Source: Kribbella sp. VKM Ac-2569
Lineage (GTDB): Bacteria > Actinomycetota > Actinomycetes > Propionibacteriales > Kribbellaceae
Assembly (NCBI RefSeq): GCF_004216905.1
Contig: NZ_SGXJ01000003.1
Coordinates: forward strand, 558,001-622,000
DNA length: 64,000 nucleotides
Direction: 5' to 3'
Shown: positions 54,805 to 62,559 of the stretch, one piece after another
How the letters are laid out: each line of letters opens with the position of its first letter
Position numbering within the stretch: position 1 is the first letter of the stretch
Translations under genes and position numbers: made by a program
The notes under the pieces: model-generated
Seen by the model: the letters and a program-made list of their open reading frames with translations, nothing else
What the model was told of the DNA's origin: nothing
Databases searched by the model: none

Positions 54805-55605
54805 GTGCGAAGCGGACTGACAATCGGCGAGTTCGCGCGGGCGACGCATCTGAGTGTTCGCACGCTGCGGCGGTACCACGAGAGCGGGTTGCTCGAGCCC
54901 GCGGCGGTGGACCCGTCGAGCGGCTACCGGTACTACGCCGTCGAGCAGATCCCGTCCGCTCAGGTCATCCACCGGCTGCGCGAGCTCGACGTACCGCTGG
55001 CAGAGGTCGGCAAGATCATCGCCACCGACGACCCGGACCGGCGCGCGGACCTCGTCGCGGTCCATCTCGAACGGCTGCAAGAGACGCTCGAACGGACCCG
55101 AGCGGCCGTGACCTCCTTACAACGGCTGCTCAGACCCGCTCCAGGTGACCTCGAGGTCGAGCTCCGCTCGGAGCCCGCCGCGTTGGTCGCCGGCATCACC
55201 GACATCCTGAGCCTGGACGAGGTTCTCCCGTGGTACGACGGTGCGATGGCCGAGCTCGACGCTGCCGTCGCCCAGCCGGCCGGTCCGCCCGGCGGGCACT
55301 ACGACAACGAACTGTTCGCCGAGGGCCGCGGGACCGTTCTCGTCTACTACCCCGTCGCCGAGGCGCCGTCGCACGGCCGGGTGCGCCCGGTCGAGCTACC
55401 CGCCGTCGAGCTCGCAGCGACGATTCACCACGGACCCCACGACGACATCGACGTCACCTACGGCCGGCTCGCGACCTGGGTGCACGAGCACGCCCTGGCC
55501 GTTGCAGGACCAGTGCAGGAGACATACTCGGTCGGCCCGCGAGACGACCCGGATCCGGCGGCCTGGCGCACCGGCATCGCGTGGCCTGTCTTCCGCGTCA
55601 GCTGA
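54805..55605 (+). CDS. MerR family regulator with GyrI-like effector domain
   Basis: A 266-residue BmrR-type activator. LTIGEFARATHLSVRTLRRY, then HESGLLEPAAVDPSSGYRYY, is the winged helix, followed by a dimerisation coiled coil (LERLQETLERTRAAVTSLQR) and a C-terminal GyrI-like ligand pocket ending ETYSVGPRDDPDPAAWRTGI. Such proteins sense bulky hydrophobic drugs. No transporter is adjacent; its likely known target is its own promoter, which has the 19-bp spacer. The leaderless GTG 54805 follows from the promoter position. Confidence 0.9.
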   Translation: MRSGLTIGEFARATHLSVRTLRRYHESGLLEPAAVDPSSGYRYYAVEQIPSAQVIHRLRELDVPLAEVGKIIATDDPDRRADLVAVHLERLQETLERTRAAVTSLQRLLRPAPGDLEVELRSEPAALVAGITDILSLDEVLPWYDGAMAELDAAVAQPAGPPGGHYDNELFAEGRGTVLVYYPVAEAPSHGRVRPVELPAVELAATIHHGPHDDIDVTYGRLATWVHEHALAVAGPVQETYSVGPRDDPDPAAWRTGIAWPVFRVS

Positions 55606-55611
55606 GCGGTC

Positions 55612-56373
55612 TCAGAGTTCGTAGCCGCCGGAGGCTTCCACGGTCTGGGCGGTGATCCAGCTGGCGTCGGGGGAGCCGAGGAACGCGATCACCTTGCCGA
55701 GGTCGTCGGACTCGCCGATCCGGCCGAGCGCGGTGCGTTCGGCGATCGGCGGGATCAGCTCGGGGTGCTGGGCGAACGCGTCGTCGCCCAGACGGGTCCG
55801 GGTCACGCCGGGTGCGACGGCGTTGACCCGGATCCTGCGGGTGCTGAGCTCCTTCGCGAGGTAGCGAGTGAGCACGATCTGCGCGCCCTTCACGCTCGCG
55901 TAGACCGAGTACCCGGGCGACGGGCGTGCTGACTCGAGTGCCGACGTACTCGTTGTGTAGACGATTGAGCCGTGGTCGGCGATCAGCGTGAGAAGGGTCT
56001 GGGTGAGGAAGTACGGGCCTTTGAGGTGGACGTTGACCATCTGGTCGAACAGATCCGCGGTCGTGTCCTCGAACATCACCGGAGGTTGCCCGACGCCGGC
56101 GTTGCTGACGAGGAAGTCGAACGACGTGCGGTCCCATCGCCGCAGTACGTCGGTCAGCGTGGCGCGGAACTCGGTGAACGTGTCGGGGCGGGCGATGTCC
56201 AGCGGTAGCGCGACCGCCGTACCGCCGTCCTTCTCGATTCGCTCGACCGTCTCCAGGCCGCGTTCGCGACTGCCGCGATAGGTGAGGACGACGGCGGTGC
56301 CGCGTTTCGCGAGCTCGAACGCCGCGGCCTGGCCGATGCCGGAACTCCCGCCGGTGATCACAGCTACATGCAT
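55612..56373 (-). CDS. SDR family oxidoreductase (3-ketoacyl-ACP reductase-like)
   Basis: A 253-residue short-chain dehydrogenase. TGGSSGIG cofactor loop, VSNAGVG, Ser in YTTSTSA, and YSVYASVKGAQ with Tyr and Lys are in place; the C-terminus AQTVEASGGYEL is usual. ATG 56373 begins MHVAVITGG. Upstream, CTACTGGT and ACCAGTAG form an inverted repeat (56389-56420), and an AraC regulator ends 70 bp away on the same strand. The substrate is unknown. Confidence 0.88.
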   Translation of the reverse strand: MHVAVITGGSSGIGQAAAFELAKRGTAVVLTYRGSRERGLETVERIEKDGGTAVALPLDIARPDTFTEFRATLTDVLRRWDRTSFDFLVSNAGVGQPPVMFEDTTADLFDQMVNVHLKGPYFLTQTLLTLIADHGSIVYTTSTSALESARPSPGYSVYASVKGAQIVLTRYLAKELSTRRIRVNAVAPGVTRTRLGDDAFAQHPELIPPIAERTALGRIGESDDLGKVIAFLGSPDASWITAQTVEASGGYEL

Positions 56374-56388
56374 GATCGTGCACAACTC

Positions 56389-56420
56389 CTACTGGTCAGG
56401 AACAGGTACCTCACCAGTAG
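56389..56420. promoter_or_regulatory. Inverted repeat CTACTGGT/ACCAGTAG upstream of SDR gene
   Basis: Perfect 8-bp arms at 56389-56396 and 56413-56420 with a 16-bp centre, 16 bp upstream of ATG 56373. It is a candidate operator for the AraC gene directly upstream. The extended arm ACCAGTAGAC recurs at 58129-58138 just before the hydrolase start, although there it lies inside the end of the ASCH-VOC coding region. Confidence 0.45.
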
Positions 56421-56442
56421 ACGTTTGATTGCAGGGGGAGGG

Positions 56443-57318
56443 TTAGACCGATGCTCGCGATGACTTGCCTGATCCTGCTCGATCGCGGCTCGGCGGCATA
56501 CCGAACTCGCGCCGGTACTCGCGGCTGAACTGGGACGGGCTGTCGTAGCCGACGGCGTACCCGGCACTCGTCACGTCCTCGCCGAGGCCAACCACGCGCA
56601 GCCGCGCCTCCTGCAGGCGGATCTTCTTCTGGTACTGGATCGGGGTCAGCTCGGTCACGGTACGGAAGTGCCGGTGGAACGCCGACGTACTCATGCCGGC
56701 CATCGCCGCGAGATCCTCGACCCGGAACGGCTCGGTGTAGTGGTCGCGGATCCAGCGGATGACGCGCGCGACATGCGACAGGCTGCTGTCGGCGAGGCCG
56801 ATGTCGCGTACGGCGGCGCCTTGCGGACTCCGGAGCAGGCGCCAGAGGATCTCGCGCTGGACGAGCGGCGCCAGCACGGGCGCGTCCTCAGGTTCGTCGA
56901 CCAAGCGCAGCAGGCGGATGACCGCGTCGACCAGCTCCGTCGACGCGCGGCTCACGGTCAGACCGCGGACGGGTCCGCCTGGCTTCTCGGCCGCGTCGAG
57001 CAGAAGCTCCGCGATGACCTCCGGCTTCAATTCGAGACCGACACCGAGGCACGGCGCGGCGGGCGATGCCTCGACGAAGTGGCCCGTGACGGGCAGATCG
57101 ACCGATACGACGAGGTAGTCGCCGGCGCCGTACTCGAAGATCTGCTCTCCGAGCGCCAGCCGTTTCCGCCCTTGCGCCACCAGCGCGAACGTCGGCGAGG
57201 CCAGGCTGGACGTTGGCGGGGTCGGCGCCGTGACCACCGACAGCAGGAGCCCGTCGACAGCGCCTTCACGCCCGATCGCCTTCACGATCAGTTCGCGCAA
57301 CTCCGCCAGCGCATCCAT
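56443..57318 (-). CDS. AraC family transcriptional regulator
   Basis: A 291-residue regulator of the group with an AraC_N (PF06719-type) sensor, which opens with two helices then FALVAQGRKRLALGEQIFEY and GAGDYLVVSVDLPVTGHFVE. The C-terminal DNA-binding domain is FRVEDLAAMAGMSTSAFHRH, then TSAGYAVGYDSPSQFSREYR. This type often controls adjacent oxidoreductase genes, and an SDR follows it here. It starts 9 bp after the hydrolase stop, suggesting a hydrolase-regulator-SDR unit. No strong Shine-Dalgarno sequence was seen at ATG 57318. Confidence 0.88.
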   Translation of the reverse strand: MDALAELRELIVKAIGREGAVDGLLLSVVTAPTPPTSSLASPTFALVAQGRKRLALGEQIFEYGAGDYLVVSVDLPVTGHFVEASPAAPCLGVGLELKPEVIAELLLDAAEKPGGPVRGLTVSRASTELVDAVIRLLRLVDEPEDAPVLAPLVQREILWRLLRSPQGAAVRDIGLADSSLSHVARVIRWIRDHYTEPFRVEDLAAMAGMSTSAFHRHFRTVTELTPIQYQKKIRLQEARLRVVGLGEDVTSAGYAVGYDSPSQFSREYRREFGMPPSRDRAGSGKSSRASV

Positions 57319-57327
57319 TGCGAGTGA

Positions 57328-58119
57328 TCAGGCGTCGAGGAAGGTGGTGACGGTGTCGAGGACCAGGGGAGTGCGGGCGAGACCGGTGAAGTGCGTCGTA
57401 CCGGGGAAGACGGCCAGCTGCGAAGCCGGGACACCGACGAAGTCGCCGTTGACGTCGCCGCCGCGGAGCTGATGGAAACGGACGACGTGCTCGAGCTTCA
57501 CCGCGTCCGAGTCGCCGAACGTCAGCAGCGTGGGCGCCTCGATGCCACGGATGTCGTCGTCGCTCCATCCGGACATGCCGCGGTCGTAGCTGCCGAGCTT
57601 GTCGAGCAGCGTCTGCAGGTGCTCGTGATCGGGGTGCGGCGACTTCGCCAGGTAGTCGGCCTCCATCGGCGTACCGGCGATCATCTCCACCTTCATCGCG
57701 CCGACCGCCTCCGCGTTCTCCTCACGGTCGCCGGACGGGTTGAACGAGACCGACGAGATGACCGCCTTCCGGACCAGCTCCGGGTACTCGATCGCGAGGT
57801 ACAGCGCGACCGCGCCGCCGACGCTGAACCCGAACAGGTCAGCCCTCGGTACGTCGAGGCGCGCGAGCAGCGTCACCACGTCCGAGGCCAGCTCCGCCGT
57901 ACCGAGTGGGCGGTCGATGTCGTTCGTGTAGCCGTGTCCCTGGAAGTCGGCGGCGATGACCTTCCGCCCGGCCGACAACCCATCGAGCAGTTCGCCGAAC
58001 TGCAGGTCGATGTTGAACAGTCCGCCGTGCAGCAGCACCAACGGCGTACCGCCCTCGCCGTGCACCTCGTAGTACATGCGCAGGCCGTTGACGTCGGCGT
58101 ACCCAGTCTGCTTGCTCAC
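57328..58119 (-). CDS. Alpha/beta hydrolase
   Basis: A 263-residue soluble alpha/beta hydrolase. VLLHGGLFN is the oxyanion HG motif, GFSVGG the nucleophile elbow (Ser), LLTFGDSDAV the acid strand (Asp) and PGTTHFTGL the catalytic His. It could be an esterase, lactonase or C-C hydrolase. GTG 58119 has GGAG 5 nt upstream and overlaps the ASCH-VOC stop by 4 bp. The short gap to the AraC gene downstream suggests one transcript. Confidence 0.88.
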   Translation of the reverse strand: MSKQTGYADVNGLRMYYEVHGEGGTPLVLLHGGLFNIDLQFGELLDGLSAGRKVIAADFQGHGYTNDIDRPLGTAELASDVVTLLARLDVPRADLFGFSVGGAVALYLAIEYPELVRKAVISSVSFNPSGDREENAEAVGAMKVEMIAGTPMEADYLAKSPHPDHEHLQTLLDKLGSYDRGMSGWSDDDIRGIEAPTLLTFGDSDAVKLEHVVRFHQLRGGDVNGDFVGVPASQLAVFPGTTHFTGLARTPLVLDTVTTFLDA

Positions 58120-58844
58120 AGCTCTCCTACCAGTAGACAAAACGGATGCCCCGCCGGATCCGCCAGGACGAAGAGGGGCTCGCCTTCGTCGGCGGTCCGG
58201 TCGTACAAAAGCCTTGCACCGAGTTCCTCGGCCCGCTGCCGATGCCGATGGAGTTCGTCCACCGACAGTACGGCGTAGTCGAGGTGCATCTGCATCGGCA
58301 CGTCGGGCGACGGCCACGTGGATGGCGTCAACTCATCCACCTGCTGGATCGCCAGCTGACGATTCCCTTCCTCGTCAACGAGCACGAGCCAACTGGCATC
58401 ATCCGCCGTACCGTCCGCCGGCGGCTCGTCTCCCGGCCGGTACCGCAGACCAAGCAGCACCCGATAGAACTCAGCCAGCCCGCGCCCATCGGTCGTGTCG
58501 AGCGCGGTGTGCATCCGGCGCGGGTAGGTCGAAACGACGTCGAACCGGACGATGACGAGCTCGTCGCTCGGCTGCAGCTCCGGGTAATAGTCGTGGAGTC
58601 CCGGCAGTACGTCGGCCGCGGTCGCGAAGCCGTCCTCGCGTGCCTCGTCGTCGGTCACGCTGTCGACGCGCTTGGCGACCGTCGACACGATCCGCCCGGG
58701 GATGCGGACCTCCTCGTCGAACTCGAACACCAGAGATGCCGGACCGACCTCGACGGGGTCGTTGAAGCGCATGGTGATCCGCTTCGTACCGGCACGCACT
58801 GCGTCGAGGTGCGTGGCGCGGAAGCGGAGCTCCTGGAGGCTCAT
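58116..58844 (-). CDS. ASCH domain fused to VOC (glyoxalase-like) domain
   Basis: A 242-residue two-domain protein. Residues 1-100 have the ASCH pattern: FRATHLDAVRAGTKRITMRF with the G-x-K-x-x-T-x-R core, and PGRIVSTVAKRVDSVTDDEA. ASCH domains bind RNA or modified nucleosides. Residues 105-242 are a VOC domain (GLAEFYRVLLGLRYRPGDEP, MQMHLDYAVLSVDELHRH, FVLADPAGHPFCLLVGEL). ATG 58844 starts the ASCH fold directly. The joint function is unknown. It is coupled by a 4-bp overlap to the hydrolase. Confidence 0.8.
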   Translation of the reverse strand: MSLQELRFRATHLDAVRAGTKRITMRFNDPVEVGPASLVFEFDEEVRIPGRIVSTVAKRVDSVTDDEAREDGFATAADVLPGLHDYYPELQPSDELVIVRFDVVSTYPRRMHTALDTTDGRGLAEFYRVLLGLRYRPGDEPPADGTADDASWLVLVDEEGNRQLAIQQVDELTPSTWPSPDVPMQMHLDYAVLSVDELHRHRQRAEELGARLLYDRTADEGEPLFVLADPAGHPFCLLVGEL

Positions 58845-58855
58845 GCCGACCGAGC

Positions 58856-59791
58856 CTACGTGCTGCGGAACGAACGTCGGTAGGTGTTTGGGGGGACGCC
58901 GACGACGCGTTGGAAGTGGCGGCGGAGGGTGGTGGCCGTTCCGAGGCCGGTGGCGGTGGCAACCTTTTCGATTCCGTCGTCGGTGGACTCGAGGAGTTGC
59001 TGGGCTCGGCGGACGCGTTGGGTCAGGAGCCATTGGAGTGGCGTCTGGCCTGTGACTGATCGGAACTGCCGGCCGAGGTGTCGCGGGCTGGTGTTGGCGC
59101 GTTTGGCCAGGTCCGTGACGGTCAACGGCTGGTCCAGACGCTCCTGCGCCCAGGCCAGCAGCTGCGCGAGCGAGTGATCGCCGTTGACCTGCACCGGCGT
59201 CGCCACGAACTGCGCCTGCCCACCAGCCCGATGCGGCGGTACGACGAGGCGCCGGGCGACCGTGTTCGCGATCGTCGCACCGTGGTCGAGATGGATCAGG
59301 TGCAGACACAGGTCGACCGCGGCCGCCTTCCCCGCCGCCGTCAGCACGTTGCCGTTGTCCGTGTAAAGCACGTCCGGATCGACGACAGCCTCCGGATAGC
59401 GCGCGCTCAGTACGTCGGTGTGCGCCCAGTGCGTGGTGGCGCGCCGTCCGTCGAGCAGCCCGGCCGCACCGAGCACGAACGCGCCGGTGCACAACGACGC
59501 GATCCGCGCCCCGGCCTCGTACGCCACCCGCACCGCATCCGCCAGTTCACCCGACACCGGCTCGTCGACATCCGCGAGCGCCGGCACCAGTACGGTGTCC
59601 GCTCGCGCGATCGCGTCGAGCGGCTCGGTCGGCTCGACCACGAACGGCCCGACCTGTACCGGCCCCGGCCCGCACAGGCGCACGTCGTACCACTCGTCGA
59701 CCCCGAGCGGTGGATTGCCGAAGATCTCGTACGCGATCCCGAGCTCGAAATGGAGCAGGTGTCCGGCGGTGGCGAGCGCGACGGTGTGCAT
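58856..59791 (-). CDS. GlxA-type regulator (DJ-1/PfpI domain + AraC HTH)
   Basis: A 311-residue regulator. The N-terminal amidotransferase-like domain has IASLCTGAFVLGAAGLLDGR with the nucleophile-elbow Cys, then TTHWAHTDVLSARYPEAVVD, as in GlxA/ArgR-type regulators of choline and arginine use. The C-terminal AraC domain is LTVTDLAKRANTSPRHLGRQ, then EKVATATGLGTATTLRRHFQ. ATG 59791 is supported by TACACT 7 nt upstream (leaderless). It is divergent from a saccharopine dehydrogenase-like gene, a possible target. Confidence 0.9.
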   Translation of the reverse strand: MHTVALATAGHLLHFELGIAYEIFGNPPLGVDEWYDVRLCGPGPVQVGPFVVEPTEPLDAIARADTVLVPALADVDEPVSGELADAVRVAYEAGARIASLCTGAFVLGAAGLLDGRRATTHWAHTDVLSARYPEAVVDPDVLYTDNGNVLTAAGKAAAVDLCLHLIHLDHGATIANTVARRLVVPPHRAGGQAQFVATPVQVNGDHSLAQLLAWAQERLDQPLTVTDLAKRANTSPRHLGRQFRSVTGQTPLQWLLTQRVRRAQQLLESTDDGIEKVATATGLGTATTLRRHFQRVVGVPPNTYRRSFRST

Positions 59792-59798
59792 GTCCGAA

Positions 59799-59804
59799 AG
59801 TGTA
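59799..59804 (-). promoter_or_regulatory. -10 box of leaderless GlxA-type gene (TACACT)
   Basis: On the minus strand TACACT ends 7 nt before ATG 59791. Confidence 0.4.
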
Positions 59805-59862
59805 CGGATGGTGTCGTTCCGGACTCTCACGCCGGTCTGTGGAGACCGGCGAGACTCGTCCC

Positions 59863-60849
59863 ATGAACGCAATCGTGGTGTACGGCGCCACCGGTCACAC
59901 CGGCCGCTTCGTCGTCGAGGAACTCCTCCGGCAGAACCTTCCCACCGCTGTCTCCGGACGCAACGCGGCGGCCCTCACTGCTCAGTGGGGTGACCTCGAC
60001 ATCCGCCCGGCTGCAGTCGACGACCCGCACGCCCTCGACCTGGCTCTGAAGAACGCGGCAGCCGTGATCAACGCCGCCGGGCCGTTCGCCACCACCGCCG
60101 ACCCCATCATCGACGCGGCCGCCCGCGCGGGAATCCCGTACGTCGACGTCGCGGCCGAGCTCGAGGCCAATGTGTCGACCTTCGCCAGAGCGAGCGCTCT
60201 CCCCGTGATCCCGGCGATGGCGTTCTACGGCGGACTCGGCGACCTGCTGACGACGGCGGCGTTGGGGGAGCGGACCAGCGCCGACGAGGTGCATGTGGCT
60301 TACGGGCTGAGTAGTTGGCATCCCACGCCGGGAACGCGTGCCGCCGGTGAGATTTCGCACGACCGGCGGAACGGTCAGCGCGTGCGGTTCAGCGGCGGTC
60401 GCCTGCAGTACCACCAGGACCAGCCGGTCCAGGAGGACTGGATGTTCCCGGATCCGCTCGGCCGGCGCCGCGTGATCTCCGAGTTCACGATGGCCGACGT
60501 GATCACGATCCCGACGCACATCGCCGTTCCCGAGGTTCGCACGTACATGACGCTCGAGGCCGCCGGTGATCTCGCGGACTCGGAAACGCCGGCGCCCGCG
60601 GCCGTCGACGAGCAAGGCCGGTCGGACCAGACGTTCGTGGTGGATGTCCGGGTGCGGACCGGCGGCGAGGAGCGGCGGGCGACGGCGACCGGGCAGGACA
60701 TCTACGCGATCTCGGCGCCGCTCGCGGTTGGCGCGGTACGCCGGATCCTCGCCGGTGAGACGCGTTCGTCCGGGGTGGCGTCGGCGGGCGCGATGTTCGA
60801 CGCGGTCGACTTCCTCAAGGATTTACCGCTGACACTAGACCTGCCGTAA
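59863..60849 (+). CDS. Saccharopine dehydrogenase-like NAD(P)-binding protein
   Basis: A 328-residue soluble oxidoreductase. VVYGATGHTGRFVVEELLRQ is an extended-SDR/saccharopine-type Rossmann start, followed by AAVINAAGPFATTADPIIDA and GIPYVDVAAELE, features of the saccharopine dehydrogenase NADP family (trans-acting enoyl reductase-like). No membrane segment is evident. ATG 59863 begins the fold. It is divergent from a GlxA-type regulator 71 bp away. Substrate unknown. Confidence 0.85.
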   Translation: MNAIVVYGATGHTGRFVVEELLRQNLPTAVSGRNAAALTAQWGDLDIRPAAVDDPHALDLALKNAAAVINAAGPFATTADPIIDAAARAGIPYVDVAAELEANVSTFARASALPVIPAMAFYGGLGDLLTTAALGERTSADEVHVAYGLSSWHPTPGTRAAGEISHDRRNGQRVRFSGGRLQYHQDQPVQEDWMFPDPLGRRRVISEFTMADVITIPTHIAVPEVRTYMTLEAAGDLADSETPAPAAVDEQGRSDQTFVVDVRVRTGGEERRATATGQDIYAISAPLAVGAVRRILAGETRSSGVASAGAMFDAVDFLKDLPLTLDLP

Positions 60850-60914
60850 ATCGCTTTCCTGCGGGAGAATGTTGCGTTCTTCGACGCCGCCCTTGAAGAG
60901 CTGGAGGCCGCCTC

Positions 60915-62522
60915 ATGCCCGACATCTCCCCGCCCCACAGCAAAGTCCTTCGCCGTGACTTTCTGCGTCTGACGGCCGCCGGTGCAGTCGCGGGAACGGC
61001 GGGGAGCACTCTCTCCGCGTTGCCGGCGTACGCCGCTGACATCGACTACACTGCGCGTAAGACGTTCGACGACTGGGATCGGCTGTTTCGGGAGGGCGGG
61101 CCTGGGCAGCCGGATCAGCCGAACGACAACACGAACCGGGACGGCCGGTCCGGCATGCTCGCCTGGAGTCAGTCGTATGTGCTGCTCGGACTGGTCCGCA
61201 TGTACGAGAAGTACCGCGACACCTACTACCTGGACCGCCTCATCGACAACGTCGACCAGGTCCTCGCGGTCCGCGACAGCGAACGCGGTGTCACGGACTA
61301 CCGCGGTCTCTCGCTCCCCGCCTGGCGAGCCGACCACCCGTACACGACCGGCTACGCAACCCTTGCCGACAGCAACGGTCAGCCGCTGCTCGACCTCCGC
61401 GAGGCTCTGTCGTACGCCGAGGACACCACGGTCACCGTCACCGCCGGGACCCGTCCTGACACGTTCACCGTCCAGCTCGTCAACACGTTCGTGAACCGCA
61501 CGGTCACGCTCTCCGACCTCTCACTGGATCCGGCGAGCCCCGACTACGCCATGAGCCGCATCTACGCGGCAGCCCCCGGACCGCTCCAGCTCACGGCAGC
61601 CGATCGACGGCCGACTCCGCGCGCGGGCGACCTACCGCGGCTGGGCACCTACGAGATGCACTGCAACCCGGTGATCTTCGCCGTTCACACCGGGATGATC
61701 ACGTACCCGATCGCGAGTTTCGTCCGGCTGGTCGCCGGCTCCCCGGTTCTCAGCCGGCGCTACCAGCGAAAGGCGGCCGAGTACCTCATGGCCTGCCGCG
61801 AAGCGGTCGCCTTGCACGACTGGGAGTACGAGAGCGACCAGGACGGCGGTCACCTGATCTGGCCGAAAGGACAGCCGCTCGCGTACGACGGATGTGAGCA
61901 GCCGATCAACCAGTCGGTCGGTCTCGGGCAGACGCTGGTCGAGCTCGCGCTGGCAACCGGAGAGAGTGGTTACCGGCGGAAGGTCGCCGCGATGGGTCGG
62001 ATGCTGGCCGGCCAGCTCACGGTGGATGCGGGTGACGCCTGTCAGTGGCATTACTGGCCTGCGGGTGGCCGGATTTACGAGGGGTTCGCGAAGACGGGAA
62101 ACCCGGAGAGCGATGTCTCGATTTTCACGCCGTCGGGTGGGCCGGCGCGGCAGTTCGAGGACATCAGCCACGGTGCGATCGACGTCGAGTTCGCCGTCCG
62201 GGCCTTCCGGGCGCGGCTCGCGTTCACCGGCCTGGACATGGAGCGGCTCGCGCGCACGTTTACCCAGAATGTCGCGACGACGGACGCCGACGGTCTCCCC
62301 GCCGTACACACGACTGTCGGTGGCACAGCGATCGGCGCCGCTTCGGTCGCGCACCAGGCACCGCGTTGGATGCAGGTGAGCCCGTGGGACCCCAACGTCC
62401 ATGCACACTGTCTCGCCCTCTACAACCGCTACCAACCGACACCGGAGCGCGACGGTCAGCAAGCGATCGGGTTCGGCTGGCTACTAGCGAACGTCGCGTA
62501 CCTCAACTGGGGCGCTCGATGA
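60915..62522 (+). CDS. Tat-exported protein, probable (alpha/alpha)6-barrel
   Basis: A 535-residue exported protein. The signal LRRDFLRLTAAGAVAGTAGS is twin-arginine type (R-R-D-F-L) with a probable cut after AYA. The mature part alternates helix-like segments (MLAWSQSYVLLGLVRMYEKY, QSVGLGQTLVELALATGESG, FAVRAFRARLAFTGLDMERL) and Trp/Tyr-rich turns (WHYWPAGGRIYEGF), suggesting a six-hairpin glycosidase or uronyl epimerase-like toroid. I cannot name the family. GGAGG lies 7 nt before ATG 60915. It stands alone and may act on extracellular polysaccharide. Confidence 0.75.
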   Translation: MPDISPPHSKVLRRDFLRLTAAGAVAGTAGSTLSALPAYAADIDYTARKTFDDWDRLFREGGPGQPDQPNDNTNRDGRSGMLAWSQSYVLLGLVRMYEKYRDTYYLDRLIDNVDQVLAVRDSERGVTDYRGLSLPAWRADHPYTTGYATLADSNGQPLLDLREALSYAEDTTVTVTAGTRPDTFTVQLVNTFVNRTVTLSDLSLDPASPDYAMSRIYAAAPGPLQLTAADRRPTPRAGDLPRLGTYEMHCNPVIFAVHTGMITYPIASFVRLVAGSPVLSRRYQRKAAEYLMACREAVALHDWEYESDQDGGHLIWPKGQPLAYDGCEQPINQSVGLGQTLVELALATGESGYRRKVAAMGRMLAGQLTVDAGDACQWHYWPAGGRIYEGFAKTGNPESDVSIFTPSGGPARQFEDISHGAIDVEFAVRAFRARLAFTGLDMERLARTFTQNVATTDADGLPAVHTTVGGTAIGAASVAHQAPRWMQVSPWDPNVHAHCLALYNRYQPTPERDGQQAIGFGWLLANVAYLNWGAR

Positions 62523-62547
62523 GCACTACGTACTTGATGGTGTGACC

Positions 62548-62553
62548 TAGTCT
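62548..62553 (+). promoter_or_regulatory. -10 box of leaderless EEP-family gene (TAGTCT)
   Basis: TAGTCT ends 6 nt before GTG 62560. Confidence 0.4.
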
Positions 62554-62559
62554 GGTGGC

